From Verrucomicrobiota bacterium (GTDB taxonomy: Bacteria; Verrucomicrobiota; Verrucomicrobiia; Verrucomicrobiales; Akkermansiaceae): a DNA stretch of 6,527 bases. The translations under genes were made by a program, and so were the position numbers. Shown here in pieces: positions 1 to 6,268 of the stretch (position 1 is its first letter; every line of letters begins with the position of its first letter). Under the pieces are notes generated by a model that searched no databases, was not told the DNA's origin, and saw only the letters and a list, made by a program, of their open reading frames with translations. Location: contig JAPLUJ010000326.1 of the NCBI GenBank assembly GCA_026397695.1, positions 1 to 6,527 on the forward strand, written 5' to 3'.

Positions 1-977
1 CGGATTTCATGGAGGGCACCCAACCGCTGCTTTCGCAGGCCTTTGAATCCTATCTGCCCGAAGGAAAAACACTGGACAAAGCCAAAGCCGAATTGTTCTC
101 CGGCGGCAAGGCCACCGAAACCGCCTACAAGACGGCCGCCGAGTATCAGATAATCCGCGGCGCGTTCAATGTGAACTCCACGAATGTTCAGGCATGGAAA
201 GCGGTGCTCGCCTCCAGGAGTCACAACATGATCCAAACCCTGTGGGCGAAAAGCGGCATACTCAGCGAGAAAATGAGTGCGCTGATCCCCATCATGCCCA
301 TGTCGCTGGTCAATGGCGGGGCGGTCGGCAGCGCGATCAATGCCGCCAACATCGACGACACGAAAACCAACGACTGGAATGGCTATCGGGAACTAACCCC
401 GGAACACCTGGAAGAATTGGCGAAGAAAATCGTCAATGAAGTCCGCAAGCGCGGGCCATTCCTCTCCATGTCGGAATTCGTGAACCGACGCATCGGCTCG
501 AATTCGGAACTCAGCCGGACGGGTGCGTTGCAGGCGGCCATCGACAAGTCCGAGGTGAACAAAACCCTGCTCGCCGGTTGCGTGACTGACGTTCGCCTAC
601 AGGATGTTTGTGACCCGATCTTGTATAACTACGCCACCCCGGAGGCCGCCACCGGCAATCCGGCGGCGGGTGCTCCGGGCTGGATCACCCAAGGCGATCT
701 GATGCGGATTCTGGAGCCTGCCGCCACCGTGCGCTCGGATACCTTTGTGATCCGCGTCTGCGGCGAGGCGCATGATGCCCATGGCCGCGTGACCGCCCGC
801 GCCTATGCCGAAGCCGTGGTGCAGCGCATGCCTGAATATGTGGACCCGGTGGACCGTCCGTCGGTGAATGCCTGCGACACCCCTGGCAATCCGTCCACTG
901 CAGCCAAGACGAACAAGACGTTTGGCCGCCGCCTGAATCTCCTGTCATTCCGTTGGCTTGCCGCCTCCGAAGTCTGA
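1..977 (+). CDS. Verru_Chthon cassette protein A, C-terminal part (5' end outside window)
   Basis: The frame is open from the first complete codon (position 3) to the TGA at 975-977, so the gene enters from upstream and about 325 C-terminal residues are visible. The family is large (often over 1000 residues) and is encoded with three prepilin-like proteins B, C and D in cassettes repeated many times in Verrucomicrobia; its function is not established, and a role in a type II/IV pilus-like surface structure is only inferred from those partners. What I recognise is the block GPFLSMSEFVNRR, followed by a segment on an N-terminal-to-interior 'GALQAAIDKSEVN' pattern, then YVDPVD and the ending FGRRLNLLSFRWLAASEV, which is the typical C-terminal signature. 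The middle (TFVIRVCGEAHDAHGRV) looks like a beta-rich domain. No partner B, C or D is in the window, so in this cassette protein A must lie at the downstream end or stand alone. Confidence 0.85.
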   Translation, partial: DFMEGTQPLLSQAFESYLPEGKTLDKAKAELFSGGKATETAYKTAAEYQIIRGAFNVNSTNVQAWKAVLASRSHNMIQTLWAKSGILSEKMSALIPIMPMSLVNGGAVGSAINAANIDDTKTNDWNGYRELTPEHLEELAKKIVNEVRKRGPFLSMSEFVNRRIGSNSELSRTGALQAAIDKSEVNKTLLAGCVTDVRLQDVCDPILYNYATPEAATGNPAAGAPGWITQGDLMRILEPAATVRSDTFVIRVCGEAHDAHGRVTARAYAEAVVQRMPEYVDPVDRPSVNACDTPGNPSTAAKTNKTFGRRLNLLSFRWLAASEV

Positions 978-988
978 TTCCCCATTCC

Positions 989-1696
989 ATGATAGTCATC
1001 AAACACCTGATCCGCAGCGTGCTTGCCGGTGCCATGGTTGTAACGGCGTCCGCCGCGCCACCGGAAGCCAGTGCCAAAGTGCGCATCCGTGCGGTGCTGC
1101 ATGATCCCATGAAACCCTTCGTTGAAATGTATGTGCAGGGCGCCACGGGAAACCTGATACGCCTGAATCTGGCCATGGAGGGATTGACCAAGCCCCAGAT
1201 CGTCACTTGTCCCAAGGGCACCCTCCAAATGTATTCCTCCAGTACCGCCGACCCCGCCAAACCGCTGGCAAATTTGTTAGCCTCGGTCGCTGTCCCCGCA
1301 GGGGTGAAGCAAGCCATCATCTTCATTGTGCCTGCCGGAGAGAAGGACAAACCGCCCTACAAACTCATGGTGCTCAATGATGCCTTTGACGCCTTTGGCA
1401 AGGGCGAGTCACGGGTGATCAACATGACCTCTATGCCGCTGGCCATCATGGCTGGTGAACATTCCAAGGAAATCGCTCCGGCATCCATCGTGACCGTGCC
1501 GCGGGTGACCAAGGTCAATGCCATGAATCAGGCGCAAACCATTTTCTACCACAAGGTGGACAAGGATTGGGTGGTGCTGTCGGAACGGCCCATGCAATAC
1601 ACCAATACCCTGCGCAATATTTTCCTGATGTATCTCATGCCCAATGTCGCCGAACCGCAAATCCGCACCTTGATCGATACCTCCACCGGCCAGTGA
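989..1696 (+). CDS. Secreted protein of unknown function, next to Verru_Chthon protein A
   Basis: A 235-residue protein of a kind I cannot name. The ATG at 989 is chosen over an in-frame TTG at 953 because it starts a clean signal peptide: K5, H6 and R9, a hydrophobic stretch from about residue 10 to 19, and a likely signal peptidase I site after A20-S21-A22. The earlier start would also overlap the upstream gene. The mature part has alternating beta-type segments and the stretch PYKLMVLNDAFDAFGKGES followed by RVINMTSMPLAI. A similar arrangement, a short secreted protein downstream of protein A, is something I associate with verrucomicrobial cassettes, but this is memory and not a search result. 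It starts 11 nt after the stop of the protein A gene on the same strand, so co-transcription is likely. No Shine-Dalgarno sequence precedes it. It ends 2 nt before the terminator of the converging rplT. Confidence 0.8.
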   Translation: MIVIKHLIRSVLAGAMVVTASAAPPEASAKVRIRAVLHDPMKPFVEMYVQGATGNLIRLNLAMEGLTKPQIVTCPKGTLQMYSSSTADPAKPLANLLASVAVPAGVKQAIIFIVPAGEKDKPPYKLMVLNDAFDAFGKGESRVINMTSMPLAIMAGEHSKEIAPASIVTVPRVTKVNAMNQAQTIFYHKVDKDWVVLSERPMQYTNTLRNIFLMYLMPNVAEPQIRTLIDTSTGQ

Positions 1697-1698
1697 TG

Positions 1699-1733
1699 AA
1701 AAAACCCGCCGCCCGGGTGGACCGTGCGGCGGG
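1699..1733 (-). terminator. Rho-independent terminator of rpmI-rplT
   Basis: Read on the minus strand, an 8-bp all-GC perfect stem (1733-1726 pairing with 1712-1705) closes a 13-nt loop and is followed by six T (1704-1699). It begins 23 nt after the rplT stop. The T tract runs almost into the stop codon of the converging gene (1694-1696). On the plus strand the stem has no following T tract, so it is a classic terminator only for rplT. Confidence 0.9.
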
Positions 1734-1756
1734 GTGAGGGGTTCAAGTTGCGCGGT

Positions 1757-2137
1757 TCAGGCGCTGGCTTTCGCGGCTTTCGCAACGAGCGCTTGCTTGG
1801 TTTGGGCAACGATGGCGGAAAACGCGGCGGCATCGGTGACCGCGAGATCCGCGAGGATCTTGCGGTCGGCTTCGATGCCGGCGGCTTTCAAGCCTTCGAT
1901 GAAACGCGAGTAGGTCATGTCCTCGGCGCGGACGGCGGCGTTGATACGCTGCGTCCACAAACGGCGGAACTGGCCCTTGCGCTTTTTCCGATCCCGATAC
2001 TCATAGGTCAACGCCTTGCGGACAGCGTCCTTGGCGTAACGAAAGAGTTTCGAGCGGAATCCGCGGAATCCCTTGGCACGGAGCAGCACGCGCTTGCGAC
2101 GCTTGCGGCTGGCCGGTGAGTTGGTGGCACGTGGCAT
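1757..2137 (-). CDS. rplT: 50S ribosomal protein L20
   Basis: A full-length 126-residue L20, slightly longer than the usual 115-120. It binds 23S rRNA early in large-subunit assembly and in several bacteria also represses its own operon by binding mRNA. The N-terminal arm is highly basic ([24 protein letters not shown] by residue 24), followed by the conserved region with [17 protein letters not shown] and RINAAVR, then [25 protein letters not shown], all diagnostic of L20. The C-terminus ends in an alanine/lysine-rich tail. The ATG start is fixed by the conserved MPRA beginning. No clear Shine-Dalgarno sequence lies directly upstream. It follows rpmI after an unusually long 139-nt spacer and ends in a strong terminator; pheS, often the next gene, is absent. 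Confidence 0.98.
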   Translation of the reverse strand: MPRATNSPASRKRRKRVLLRAKGFRGFRSKLFRYAKDAVRKALTYEYRDRKKRKGQFRRLWTQRINAAVRAEDMTYSRFIEGLKAAGIEADRKILADLAVTDAAAFSAIVAQTKQALVAKAAKASA

Positions 2138-2276
2138 GTTGTGATGTGGGGTTTGAACAGACCGTTGTTTTCATTTCCTTTCGCAGTCTCGACTGTTCGT
2201 GTCTCCCTTGCGGGATCAGGCTGTGTAAAGGCCGTCCGATTCGCGGACGGGGGCGTTTCCGTGGCGGGCTTCAGTT
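2138..2276 (-). promoter_or_regulatory. Structured rpmI-rplT spacer, possible RNA leader of rplT
   Basis: This 139-nt spacer within the ribosomal pair can form several hairpins in the minus-strand transcript. In order of transcription these are: a 7-bp perfect stem at 2250-2244 with 2238-2232 and a 5-nt loop; a 4-bp stem at 2215-2212 with 2207-2204 closed by a GCAA (GNRA-type) tetraloop; and a 5-bp stem at 2195-2191 with 2188-2184. The last is in conflict with a longer-range 6-bp pairing of 2198-2193 with 2160-2155. None has a following T tract, so they are not terminators. L20 is known to autoregulate through mRNA structures in E. coli and Bacillus; that this spacer is such a site is inference. 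It could instead be an internal promoter region or a processing site. Confidence 0.4.
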
Positions 2277-2486
2277 TCAGTGGAAGGGAAGGTTCTCTTT
2301 GACGTTTTTGATGTCGGCGTCGGAGACCAGGGCAGCCTGACCCAACCGGCGCTTGCGCTTGCTGTTCTTGCCTTGCAGCAAGTGGCGGGCTCCTTGTTTC
2401 CGTCGGAGGACCTTCCCCGTACCTGTCACTTTGAAGCGTTTGGCAACGGCTTTCCGGGTCTTTGCTTTTCCAGAGACTCTTGGCAT
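2277..2486 (-). CDS. rpmI: 50S ribosomal protein L35
   Basis: A 69-residue small basic protein of the large subunit, about the usual 64-66 plus a short C-terminal extension. The family pattern is clear: KAKTRKAVAKRFKVTGTGKV, then GARHLLQGKNSKRKRRL. The C-terminal extension ending in ENLPFH is of a type I associate with verrucomicrobial L35. The ATG at 2486 is the only sensible start; no good Shine-Dalgarno sequence stands at normal spacing, although GGAG lies roughly 25 nt upstream. In many bacteria the order is infC-rpmI-rplT; here the position of infC is occupied by a divergent gene, so rpmI must have its own promoter in 2487-2603. Confidence 0.97.
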   Translation of the reverse strand: MPRVSGKAKTRKAVAKRFKVTGTGKVLRRKQGARHLLQGKNSKRKRRLGQAALVSDADIKNVKENLPFH

Positions 2487-2603
2487 GGGACGGGCAAACT
2501 AGGCATCACCGACTCCTTGGCAAGCCAAAAGTGGATGTTTTTTTTCCCATGCCGCGAGTTGATCCGGCTTGCTCAATGCGGGCGGGCAGGGCATTGAAGT
2601 GGC
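2487..2603. promoter_or_regulatory. Divergent promoter region between rpmI and the Str2-like gene
   Basis: This 117-bp spacer must hold the promoter of rpmI-rplT on the minus strand and probably that of the PLP-enzyme gene on the plus strand. Visible elements are an inverted repeat with half-sites TTGGC and GCCAA separated by 2 nt (2517-2528), and a run of eight T (2538-2545; A tract on the minus strand). No convincing -35/-10 pair could be fixed on either strand. The inverted repeat could be a protein-binding site, but this is only a guess from its symmetry. Confidence 0.4.
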
Positions 2604-4051
2604 GTGACGCGTGACCTATCAGCCAATCCGGCATGGCAGGAACAGGATCTGGGGCTGCCGCTGCCGGATTCCGCGCACGCCTGTTCGGTATGCCTGCCGA
2701 CCTGGGATTCGGTCGTCGGTTACGAGGAAGGCCGGGAGAAAATCTTGAAGCGGATGCGGATCGGCTACCCGCGGTTTTTCAAAAACCCGACGGTTGAGCG
2801 CCTGTTCGACAACGCGAAGGCGGAAGTGGCGGGCGATCACGAAGAGGTGCTCGTGCTGCCGACGCGGACCTCGGTGCAGCGCGCCCACCGCTGGATCGAA
2901 CGCCGCGCGGAGACGGCGGTGCGCATCACGAGTTACCATGGATTGCAGGTGTTGATCGTGCCGGCCAAGGCGAAAGCCGAGGCCGACGCATACTGGCGGT
3001 TTTCCGGCGAGGGGGTGAGCAGCCGCCAGGCCCAGGATTTTTTGGATGGCCATCCGCGGGCCGGCTCGAAGTCCCGCCTGATTGTTAGAGCGCTCTCGAA
3101 ATTCAGCGGCTTCACCGCGGACAACACCTTTGTATTCGCCAGCGGCATGGCCGCCGTCACCTCCGTGCTGCGGGCGTTGCCCGGTATGCTCATCGGCAAG
3201 AAGACCCTGCAATTGGAATTCCCCTATGTCGATTGCCTGAAAGTGCAGGAACTTTTCGGACACGGCGTCGTCTATCTGAACGAGGCGACCGGCGAGTCGT
3301 TCGATGAAGCGCTGATGCGCATCCGCCAAGGTGAATTCGCCGGGGTGTTCAGCGAACTGCCGAGCAACCCGCTGCTGCGCACGGTGGATCTGGCACGCGT
3401 GGCGCAAGCCTGCGCCGAAGGTGCCACGCCGCTGGTGGTGGACGATTCCGCGAGCGGTCCTTTCAATGTGGAGGCCTTGCGCTTTGCCGACGTGGTGACG
3501 AGCAGCCTCACCAAATGGATTTCCGGCGAGGGTGACGTCATGGCCGGATTGGCGGCGGTGCGTGCGGATTCCCCGGTGGCCGAAACGCTGCGCGAAGCGC
3601 TCGCGCTGGATGCGCGTCATGTAGACGACGTCGCTCTGGACGAGAGCTAGGCCGAGGTCGTCGGTCTCGCGGACCGAGAAACGGCTTGGAACTCGCCGAG
3701 TGGTTGGCGGCGCATCCTGCTGTCGCGCAGGTATGGCATCCCTCGCTGACCACCCGGGAGCATTACGATGCGGTCAAACGGAAGGACGGTGGCTATGGTG
3801 GTCTGCTTTCATTCGTGCTGAAATCCCCGAAAAAAACGCCCAAGGTTTATGACGCGCTGCGTTTGAGCAAGGGGCCGAGTTTCGGTACGCCATTCACGCT
3901 GGTCTGCCCGTACACCATGTTGGCGCACTATCAGGAATTGGAGTGGGCGGAAGGTTGCGGAGTGCCGCCCCATCTGCTGCGCGTGTCCTGCGGACTGGAA
4001 CCGATCGCCACCTTGATCGCTGCGTTTGACGAGGCCTTGTCATACGCCTGA
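2604..4051 (+). pseudogene. Broken cystathionine gamma-synthase-like PLP enzyme (fungal Str2 type)
   Basis: Cys/Met-metabolism PLP enzyme; intact relatives make cystathionine from an activated homoserine and cysteine. The first piece (GTG 2604, TAG 3648-3650, 348 residues) has PTWDSVVGYEEG (32-43), GYPRFFKNPTVERLF (54-68), the SGMAAV motif (180-185), the PLP-ring aspartate D280 in VVDDS and the Schiff-base lysine K304 in SSLTKW. The second piece lies in another frame, from about 3683 to the TGA at 4049-4051, and holds LAEWLAAHPAVAQVWHP, KGPSFGTPFTLVCPYT and LLRVSCGLEP, the normal C-terminus. After the TAG the first frame still reads AEVVGLADRE, which fits the family, so the stop and the frame change near 3675-3683 seem to be two lesions, the second perhaps with a small deletion. 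Together the parts approach 480 residues, as in Str2-like proteins. A truncated first piece would lack the C-terminal domain. Sequencing error is possible but would need two events. Confidence 0.85.
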
Positions 4052-4075
4052 TTCCGCCCGGTGCGTCCCGCCCCC

Positions 4076-5479
4076 ATGAAACCCCGTCATCCCATCCTTC
4101 TCGCCGCCATACTGATCCTCGGCTCCTGTACGGTTGGACCGGATTTCCACACGCCTGACATCTCCGGCGGTCGCAAGTGGAAGGAATCCCAAACCGTCGC
4201 TAACAGTTGTCTGCCGGACACCTGGTGGCGGCTCTTCAACGACCGCGAACTGACACGCCTGATAGACCGCGCGTTGGCTGCTAACAATGATCTCGCAGCC
4301 GCCAAGGCCCGCATGGATACCGCCCGCGCCTTGGTCGGCGTGGACCGCGCGAAATTGTTTCCCACCCTCAATCTGAACGGCTCGGCGGGAATTGCACGGG
4401 TCTCGCAGGAATCCGCCACCCGCAACATTCCCCCCGGTTTCGTCATCGATCTCGATTCCCAGCGTTACCGCGGCACCTTCGATCTCGCGTACGATCCGGA
4501 CCTGTGGGGCCGCAATAAACGCCAACTCGAAGCGTCCACCGCCCAGGCCGCCGCCAGCGCATTCATGTTGGATTGGCAGCGCCTCGGCATCGCCACCGAA
4601 GTCGCCCGCCAGTATTTCCTGCTGCGCGGCCTGGATGCCCAGCAATCCGTGCTGGAGGACACGATCAAGAGCCGGAAAAACACCCTCGATATCCAACAGA
4701 GCAAGGCCGATGCAGGCCTCATCGATGGTCTCCCCAGCAGCCAGGCCCGCACCGAATTGGAACTCGCCCGCAATGATATGGCAATCGTCGAACGCCAGCG
4801 TGGATCCGCCGAACACGCGCTCGCCGTGCTCTGCGGAAAACGCCCGGCGGATTTCTCCCTGCCTCACCGCGCTGCGATCAGCACCTTGCCGTCCATCCGC
4901 GCCGACCTCCCCGCCGCGGTCCTCCACCGTCGGCCCGACGTCCGTGCCGCCGAACAAAATCTCCGCTCCGCCAATGCCCGCATCGGGGTCGCGCAAGCCG
5001 CGTTCTATCCGAACTTCAACCTCGCCGCGGGTGCCGGACTCGAATCCCTCGAGGTGAAACATTTCCTCAATTGGGAAAACCGGGTTCTTGCGCTCGGCGC
5101 GGGTCTCGCCGCCCCGGTGTTTGACGCCGGTTCTAACAAGGCAACCTGGCAGGCTGCCGTCAGCCGCCGTGACGAAGCCCTCGCCAATTACCGCAACTCC
5201 CTGCTCGTCGCCCTGCGCGAAGTGGAAGACGCACTAGTTGATCTCACAGGTCTCGCCCGTTCGCGCACCGCCCTCGACCTCGCCCTCACCAGTGCCGTGG
5301 ACACCCAACGCCTCTCTCAGGAACGCTACGACAAAGGCCTGAGCAGTTACCTCGAAGTCGTCGAGGCCGGACGCACCGTCCTGCGTATCCAACTGGTGCT
5401 CGCCCAAACCGATGCCCAACAACGCATCACCCGCGCCGCCCTCGCCAAAGCACTCGGCGGCGGCTGGAGCGGCAAATGA
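4076..5479 (+). CDS. NodT-family outer-membrane efflux lipoprotein (TolC-like)
   Basis: A 467-residue outer-membrane channel of tripartite efflux systems, normally joined by an adaptor to an RND or other inner-membrane pump. The ATG at 4076 is preferred over an in-frame GTG at 4061 because it gives a compact lipoprotein signal peptide with lipobox LGSC; lipidation would be at C18, followed by TVGPDF as is typical. Family marks in order are WWRLFND, YDPDLWGR, a first alpha-helical hairpin, the repeat boundary LHRRPDVRAAEQNLRSANAR with GVAQAAFYPNFNL, PVFDAGSNKA, YDKGLSSYLEVVEAGRTVL and the ending KALGGGW. Both OEP repeats are present and length is normal, so it looks functional. It lies 24 nt after the broken PLP gene on the same strand, with no clear Shine-Dalgarno or promoter in the gap. 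No adaptor or pump gene is in the window. No convincing terminator follows. Confidence 0.93.
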   Translation: MKPRHPILLAAILILGSCTVGPDFHTPDISGGRKWKESQTVANSCLPDTWWRLFNDRELTRLIDRALAANNDLAAAKARMDTARALVGVDRAKLFPTLNLNGSAGIARVSQESATRNIPPGFVIDLDSQRYRGTFDLAYDPDLWGRNKRQLEASTAQAAASAFMLDWQRLGIATEVARQYFLLRGLDAQQSVLEDTIKSRKNTLDIQQSKADAGLIDGLPSSQARTELELARNDMAIVERQRGSAEHALAVLCGKRPADFSLPHRAAISTLPSIRADLPAAVLHRRPDVRAAEQNLRSANARIGVAQAAFYPNFNLAAGAGLESLEVKHFLNWENRVLALGAGLAAPVFDAGSNKATWQAAVSRRDEALANYRNSLLVALREVEDALVDLTGLARSRTALDLALTSAVDTQRLSQERYDKGLSSYLEVVEAGRTVLRIQLVLAQTDAQQRITRAALAKALGGGWSGK

Positions 5480-5551
5480 CAGGCCTGGAAATCACCATGA
5501 ATGTGATCTCTTCGCAGAATAAGACGGTCGTTCCCTGTGCGGGCTTTTGCG

Positions 5552-5707
5552 TTAGAGCGGATTTTCACACGGCGTCACCGCCAAGGGTCCGTCGAAGGGA
5601 CAAAACACCCAGTGGTTTGCCACATCGAGGAATGCCGTGACTTCCTGCGCCAACATGCAGGATTCCAGTTTGACCCAATGCGCATGGCCGGACTTGATAA
5701 AATGCAT
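5552..5707 (-). CDS. Possible 51-residue protein of unknown function
   Basis: ATG at 5707 to TAA at 5552-5554. An in-frame TGA lies two codons upstream of the ATG, so the start is well fixed. A good ribosome-binding site (GGTGA, 5718-5714) stands 6 nt before the ATG, better than for most genes here. A TTGACG -35-like hexamer lies at 5757-5752, but the matching -10 (TTTAGC, 5733-5728) is poor. Third codon positions are about 69 percent GC, in keeping with coding sequence. The protein starts MHFIKSGHAHW and contains a probable amphipathic helix (VKLESCMLAQEVTAFLDVAN) and a tail with WVFCPFDGPLAVTP. It has three cysteines, four histidines and no signal peptide. I do not recognise it. It might be a small gene, the remnant of a larger one, or chance. 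Confidence 0.35.
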   Translation of the reverse strand: MHFIKSGHAHWVKLESCMLAQEVTAFLDVANHWVFCPFDGPLAVTPCENPL

Positions 5708-5777
5708 TTTCTTTCACCGGGTGGTTCGCTAAATTCAAACCTAACATGAAGCGTCAAGCCGAACATTTTTTATCCGA

Positions 5778-5900
5778 ATGGGACTGGCGCTGCGGTGGCG
5801 GGGAACCGGGTCGGTCGTCCTGAATGTCGGCACCGGCAAAAACCACGCGGTCACGGACATGCTCGAAGCCGTCGCCGTTTTAAACTTGCCGGGGGTTGGG
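5778..5900 (+). pseudogene. Possible remnant of an NAD-dependent nucleotide-sugar epimerase
   Basis: The reading frame from 5778 gives SVVLNVGTGKNHAVTDMLEA followed by VAVLNLPG. This matches the C-terminal substrate-binding part of extended-SDR epimerases (GalE/RfaD-like), where a beta strand ending in N(V/L)GTG is followed by a helix of the type SVxDLxEAV. The Rossmann N-terminus and the remaining C-terminus are absent: a stop lies in frame at 5742-5744 and the reading after about 5900 runs into a hairpin repeat and unrelated sequence. If real, about 30-40 codons of an eroded gene remain. The match is short and by eye, so chance resemblance is possible. Confidence 0.3.
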
Positions 5901-5903
5901 ACC

Positions 5904-5921
5904 GCGAGTCTCCTGACTCGC
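5904..5921. repeat. Short perfect inverted repeat, REP-like
   Basis: GCGAGTC and GACTCGC (7 bp, perfect) flank the 4-nt loop TCCT. There is no T tract on either side, so it is not a terminator. Its form resembles short dispersed palindromes between genes. Whether it recurs elsewhere in the genome cannot be seen from this window, where it occurs once. Confidence 0.5.
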
Positions 5922-6015
5922 TCCTCTTATCCTATCGCCGAATCCAGAACCACCCACTGAAACGCCACCACCTGCCGAAATCCTCCTCATCCCGCCACCG
6001 CCCAAGCAAAGCGCC

Positions 6016-6040
6016 CGCGCCATGCGTCCCCTGTGGCGCG
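6016..6040. repeat. Inverted repeat with 11-nt loop
   Basis: CGCGCCA (6016-6022) and TGGCGCG (6034-6040) form a perfect 7-bp stem around an 11-nt loop. No T tract follows on either strand. Its purpose is unknown; it lies about 95 bp from the inverted repeat at 5904-5921. Confidence 0.4.
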
Positions 6041-6069
6041 ACCTCACCTGACCTCGAAGGCGTCCATAC

Positions 6070-6107
6070 CCAAAGAATCCGCCGCCCGAAGATATTCCAA
6101 AGAATCC
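6070..6107. repeat. Pair of 11-bp direct repeats
   Basis: CCAAAGAATCC occurs at 6070-6080 and again at 6097-6107, start to start 27 bp. No coding explanation is apparent. It could be a duplicated binding site or a relic of slippage or insertion; nothing else in the sequence decides. Confidence 0.4.
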
Positions 6108-6226
6108 TTGGCAACGCGGACAGAATAGGTTTTTTCGCGTTTGAGTTATTTTCCCATGAATCCAGACGCAAACCACTGTCCCTTGCCCAAATCCGCCGTT
6201 TGGAGCCTTGCGGTTGACTCGATTCG

Positions 6227-6253
6227 CCGAAACACCGCCCTTCCGAAACACCG
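6227..6253. repeat. Pair of 11-bp direct repeats upstream of the last gene
   Basis: CCGAAACACCG occurs at 6227-6237 and 6243-6253 with a 16-bp period, and a partial third copy (CCGAAATAC) begins at 6251. The pair lies 115-141 bp before the start codon at 6368, directly ahead of the C-rich tract, so it could be part of that gene's control region. A TTGACT at 6214-6219 has no credible -10 partner. Confidence 0.4.
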
Positions 6254-6268
6254 AAATACATCTTCCGT

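Noticed and set aside
685..1350. A 221-codon open frame on the minus strand.
   Set aside because: It overlaps two supported plus-strand genes and has no recognisable features.
1724..2119. A 131-codon plus-strand frame opposite rplT.
   Set aside because: rplT is certain on the other strand, and this frame begins inside its terminator.
2619..3620. A 333-codon open frame on the minus strand.
   Set aside because: It is antisense to the recognisable PLP-enzyme gene, and the product is His/Arg/Gln-rich without known motifs.
3644..3690. Programmed frameshift or stop-codon readthrough joining the two PLP-enzyme pieces.
   Set aside because: There is no slippery heptamer at the junction, and both a stop and a frame change would have to be bypassed; decay is simpler.
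4040..5062. A 340-codon open frame on the minus strand.
   Set aside because: It lies opposite the well-supported NodT gene and its product has no family features; it is a GC-driven shadow.
5491..5507. A hairpin (ATCAC/GTGAT) just after the NodT gene as its terminator.
   Set aside because: The stem has only five pairs and no T tract follows on the plus strand.
5746..5823. A 25-codon plus-strand ORF starting MKRQAEHFLSEW.
   Set aside because: It is very short, has no Shine-Dalgarno sequence, and overlaps the possible epimerase remnant in another frame.
5795..6217. A 140-codon plus-strand frame in the gene-free stretch.
   Set aside because: The product is rich in Arg, His, Pro and Ser, runs through two hairpins and a repeat, and matches no family I know.
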